Below, in pieces: positions 60,651 through 64,000 of a DNA stretch of 64,000 nucleotides. The stretch's first letter is position 1. Each line of letters starts with the position of its first letter. Both the position numbers and the translations under genes were made by a program. The notes under the pieces were generated by a model, which did no database searches, had not been told where the DNA came from, and was given only the letters and a program-made list of their open reading frames with translations. Origin of the DNA: Combretum micranthum (Eukaryota > Streptophyta > Magnoliopsida > Myrtales > Combretaceae); the NCBI GenBank assembly GCA_024138025.1, contig JAMXBD010002494.1, positions 124,001 through 188,000 on the forward strand, read 5' to 3'.

Positions 60651-60902
60651 GCGAACACATCACGGTTACATTAGAGAAAATGAACCGATCTCTTTGGACA
60701 TTAGTTGGTGGTGTGGAGCCAATTTTCATAACCATCGAGGGATTAGGGCCCAGTAAACATCTTTGGTGGCTTCTATTAGTTAGTATTCTCCTTCCTTGTT
60801 TATTTTCTTGCAAATGGTTAGCTTGGGAGCAAATTGATCTAACACACTTCGTCCTTTACCAGGGCTCGAACGTATAATCTTCTTGATAAGTCTTGATCTC
60901 CC

Positions 60903-61457
60903 CTACCTATGTTGATCCCATTTAGAGTGGGGAATTTCACCTTTAAGTGAGCCAGTAGAGGGACCATTTAGAACAAGAAGAGTGTCGATCGTCCTATGAT
61001 CAGTTGTAAGGGGATCAGCTGCAATCCACAACCAAAAACTTAACCACATTCTAGGCCTTGTGCTTATCTCTCCAAGTCTCATGGGTAAGGTGATGAATCC
61101 TCTAACCTTAATCAATTGATTGTTGAATTTGTAAATTTCGTGCTTGAATGGCTTAAGCCTCTCCTGGATGTTGTTGTCTCGGAGGCTTTTGAAGGCGTGG
61201 TAAAAAATGATTTTTATGTTAGTCCTTGTATTGACCAGGGCTTTCATCATGTTGAATCTTGCTACTCTTGCTTTTATGACAAGAGCGTCTTGATGGGGGC
61301 TTTTGATGTTGTCTAGATCGGCTTCAATGAAGTCTAGTGTCATGTCTAGTTTTTCTCTCTTTCTCACAATCATTACTTCATTTCCTTTATCATTTATGGA
61401 ATGTTGAGAGAAATTCGCCCGATGTGGGCCTCCAACAATGGTGTTGACCATTCCCAT
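60903..61457 (-). pseudogene. Ty3/gypsy aspartic protease relic
   Basis: A 184-codon open frame. DLDNIKSPHQDALVI, then ARFNMMKALVNTRTNIKII and FYHAFKSL, then FITLPMRLGE correspond to the Tat-type protease with the layout DALVV-x-VDNGSSADIL-FYDAF-GxITLP. The catalytic Asp motif (DNGSS-like) has become NTRTN, so the protease would be inactive even though the frame is open. A frameshift lies in the C-terminal part (the GRP-type block is lost). Confidence 0.85.
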
Positions 61458-61499
61458 ACAGTGTCGTCAGTGTGTTGATCTCTGTGGTCATTGGGGTTT

Positions 61500-62260
61500 T
61501 GTTGCCAATCGATCCTTCTTTGTGGTTAGGTCTTTCGATGGTGTTATTCAGGTCAACCAATTAGAAGGAATCCTTTTTTGAGGGCTTCCTCACGACATGA
61601 TAGCAGTCATTAGTGTTGTGTCCTACGTCTTTGTGATAATCACAATACTTGCTTACGTCTCTCCTACCTAAGCCGCCACGCATCTTGGTTGGCTCAAGAA
61701 GGATGCTAAAGTTTCTAATTTCCAAGAAGATGTCTTCTGTTGGTTTGCTTAGGGGGATGAAACTAGATTTGAAATATCTCCATTTTCATTGTGTCTTCCT
61801 GCCTTGGGATCCTTGCCCTTCTTTCTCTCTAGGAAGAACTAATCGATCCTTGGCTGACCCTTTTGATTTAGGTTCTTGTAGCTGTTCCTTTTGGGATTTT
61901 ACCATTTCATCTTAAGCAGTTATGAAATCTTAACGATTTATGTACTTGCCAGCCCATTCTTGGAATTCCTCTAATGTTGTATGTTTGTTTTTAGCAAAGG
62001 AGTGGAAAAGGCTCTCATCTTTCTAAACTTCGTGAATAGCTGCTTGTACAGTAAGGTTGAGATCAAGACCATCCATTTCTATCACTGTATGGTTGAATTG
62101 AGTGATATAATCTCTTAGGGACTCAGCCTTTTTCTTATTTACCAGGAACAGGGATGATGTATCCTTCTTTGGGAGTCTACTCATCATGAAATAGATCTTA
62201 AATGTGGTGGAAAGGTCTTCAAAAGATATTATGGAGCCAAAAGCCAATTGGTGAAACTAA
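61500..62260 (-). pseudogene. Ty3/gypsy gag with zinc-knuckle-like motif
   Basis: 62247-62023 encodes the core of Retrotrans_gag (ISFEDLSTTFKIYFMMSRL, then SLRDYITQFNHTVIEMDGL). Further on, at about 61660-61610, the motif YCDYHKDVGHNTNDC is the Tat-type knuckle. Frame breaks occur near 61920 and 62250. The N-terminal part toward 64000 is rearranged by a direct duplication and a MITE. Confidence 0.8.
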
Positions 62261-62377
62261 CTGTTTGCTTCTTTTTTTAACTTCCCTAGAAATACTTTAC
62301 AGAAGATGGCATCATTGAATCGGAATACAACATTTGATATTTGTCTCTCATGAGGTACTCATCTGGGTTAGTTTTCC

Positions 62378-63830
62378 CATCATATAGCTTGAATATAGGT
62401 ATCTTCATCCCTAGTGGCTATGGCTCATCAACGATTGATTGTCCAGGGGTATTATGATGGTCATTCGAGTAGTTTTGAAAGCAGGAGTGCTCTTTTTAGT
62501 CTCATTGATCTCTGATATTTTCCTAATTTCTTTCTCCAGTTTATCTGGGGCATATCTTTGTGTCACTTTTCATGCTAAACCAAGAGTCCTAACTTGCATT
62601 TTTGATGCTACAAGTGCAATCAAAGTTAGTTATCCATCATAAAGCTTGAATGTGGGTAGCTCCATCCCTAGTGGCTACAGCTAGGGTGGGCGCGGATCGA
62701 TTTGGTTCGATTTTTCCTAAAACTAAACCAAACCATAATTTACGGTTTGGTTTTTTTTCATCCCAAACCAAACCTTAAGTAACGATTTGGTTCGGATTAG
62801 AAATTTTTTAAACCATTAAATAACGGTTTGGTTCGGTTTGGATTACAGATAAAATCAAAATTTAACTAATTTTTTTTTTGTTTTAGTTTCTTTTTACATT
62901 TACGTTGGTACTTAAATATTTATACCATTTTACAATTTTATATTATAAACCACGACAAAATACTTTGTGAATTCATCATACTTTTAATATATAGTTCTCT
63001 ATAAAATCAATTATCTACTAATAAAATATATTCACCGACCAGTACATAGTAAGTCATAATTTACAGTTTTTAATAGAACCATCAAGTTAATTATTTACCA
63101 ATAAATTTAGCTAAAATAGAAAACCATCTATTGGCAAAATTTATCAATAAATAAAATGATCCATTAACAAAATATATCAAACATTTAATACATAATAAGA
63201 GTTTATAATTGAGTAAATAAATTTCATACTTTATAAAGTTAAAAGCTATTAAAAAAAACAATAGTTCATCATCAACAAAAAGATACATATTATGAGTCTA
63301 AAAAAAAAAATAAAAATGAACAAGTTGATTTTAATCAATATTCACCAAATAATAAATATTAAATGAAATCATATGAATATATAGTAAAATATTATTATAT
63401 ATTTTTTTAAAATGGTTTGGTTCGGTTTTACGGATTGGTTTGGTTTACCTTCCAAACCAAACCATAAATTTATGGATTGGCTCGGATTGGAAAAATTTTA
63501 AACCAATCCATTAAAAAAAAACCATATTTTCGGTTTGGATTGGTTTGGTTACGGATTGGTTCGGTTCGGTTCGGTTGATTTTTTTGCCCACCCCTAGCTA
63601 CGGCTCATCAATGATTGATTGGGCCATAGGTGTTCTAATGGTCCTTCAAGTGGTTTTAAAAGTGGGAGTGCTCTTTTACTCTCTTTGATCTATGATATTT
63701 TCCTGATTTCTTTCTCTAGTTTCTCTAAGGCGTATTTTTGAATTGTTTTTCATCCAAACCAGGAGCTCTAATGGAGATGGAGTCTTAACTTGCGTTTTTT
63801 ATGTTGCAAGTGCATCAAATGGTCAATGGG
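62378..63830. repeat. direct duplication in the gag leader, second copy split by a MITE
   Basis: 62378-62633 is repeated from 62634 on. Both copies contain CATCCCTAGTGGCTA, then GCTCATCAA-GATTGATTG, AGGAGTGCTCTTTT-like (GGGAGTGCTCTTTT) and GATATTTTCCT-ATTTCTTTCTC blocks in the same order. The second copy is interrupted at 62682-63596 and resumes at 63597 in register. Confidence 0.85.
62682..63596. mobile_element. hAT-type MITE, GGTTTGGTTCGG family (915 bp)
   Basis: Inverted ends TAGGGTGGGC and TAGGGGTGGGC are flanked by GCTACAGC (62674-62681) and GCTACGGC (63597-63604), a 7/8 duplication. Arms are arrays of GGTTTGGTTCGG and its complement; the core is AT-rich and non-coding. It lies in the second copy of the gag-leader duplication. 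Confidence 0.92.
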
Positions 63831-64000
63831 GGCATGGAAGGTTTGCAAATGCGATATAGTAACATTGGTGGGGGCATTGGTGGCTTATAAGTGTGGTCAA
63901 CACTTGTTTAGGGCGGTGGTTTCATCACTGTATTATAGTGGTTAGGAATCCTGTGCCCTTTTGTCTAGCTCCTTGAGGCGCCTTTCGATCTCTGTGTTGC

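Larger units (their letters stand above)
38700..64000 (-). mobile_element. large nested Ty3/gypsy element, Tat/Ogre type, cut by the window edge
   Basis: The minus strand carries gag (about 62260-61500), protease, RT, RNase H and integrase relics down to about 54370, the Ty3/gypsy order. Downstream of pol come a tandem array (52842-53925) and an ORF in antisense (43921-51640). Extra antisense ORFs between pol and the 3' LTR are a known trait of the Tat lineage, and tandem arrays in that region are known from Ogre elements. A pyrimidine-rich stretch at about 43768-43782 (minus strand GAAAAAAGGGAAT) may be the polypurine tract, which would place the 3' LTR to its left, around solo LTR B. The left end is therefore only approximate, and the 5' LTR is beyond the window. 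At least six later insertions lie within it. Confidence 0.65.

Noticed and set aside
1..64000. tRNA, rRNA or bacterial-type operons
   Set aside because: No cloverleaf with box A/B sequence, rRNA segment or operon-like gene run was found; the tRNA-like matches are retroelement primer sites only.

Overview
This is plant nuclear DNA, probably from a eudicot. It is AT-rich, carries an intron-split gene for a mitochondrial pentatricopeptide repeat (PPR) protein, and is otherwise almost wholly transposable-element sequence. I found no bacterial operon, rRNA, tRNA or CRISPR array. The only gene that looks like working host DNA is a PPR596-type P-class PPR gene on the minus strand (25546-29655). It has three exons with good splice sites and two telo-box motifs upstream of the ATG, but carries one apparent 1-base deletion.

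Left block, 1-9717: two minus-strand Ty1/copia elements lie head to tail. The first is cut by the window edge. The second (1896-9717) has both LTRs, and its gag is split by a 3.3 kb solo LTR (5739-9012). From 9930 to about 12000 there is a plus-strand plant-mobile-domain (PMD) relic, broken by stops and by a 430 bp hAT-type MITE (11471-11900).

Block 14100-22820: a decayed copia element (14502-21454) with two ~1.09 kb LTRs and a perfect ATTTT target duplication sits between inverted arms of an older foldback repeat. A second hAT MITE follows (21959-22818, perfect 8 bp duplication). After the PPR gene, 30839-37044 is a possible CACTA element with a minus-strand transposase relic that is split by another hAT MITE (32216-32707, perfect 8 bp duplication).

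Right block, about 38700-64000: a large, heavily nested minus-strand Ty3/gypsy element of Tat/Ogre type. From right to left it holds gag, protease, reverse transcriptase, RNase H and integrase relics, then a ~75 bp tandem array (about 15 copies), then an antisense (plus-strand) extra ORF resembling the Transposase_28 family, then a probable 3' LTR region. It was later hit by a 1.7 kb solo LTR (TSD CCCTT), a 3.4 kb solo LTR (TSD GTAGC), a 3.5 kb LTR-like insert holding its own hAT MITE, a hAT MITE in gag, and another 3.5-3.8 kb solo LTR on the left.

The elements do not cooperate as a pathway; the window is a record of successive insertions. The best leads are the antisense ORF plus tandem array of the Tat element, a family of three very long solo LTRs sharing a TATA box at about 700 bp and one strongly conserved inner block, the hAT MITE families built from subterminal motif arrays, and the frameshift in the PPR gene. 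Nothing here is clearly a new biological system.
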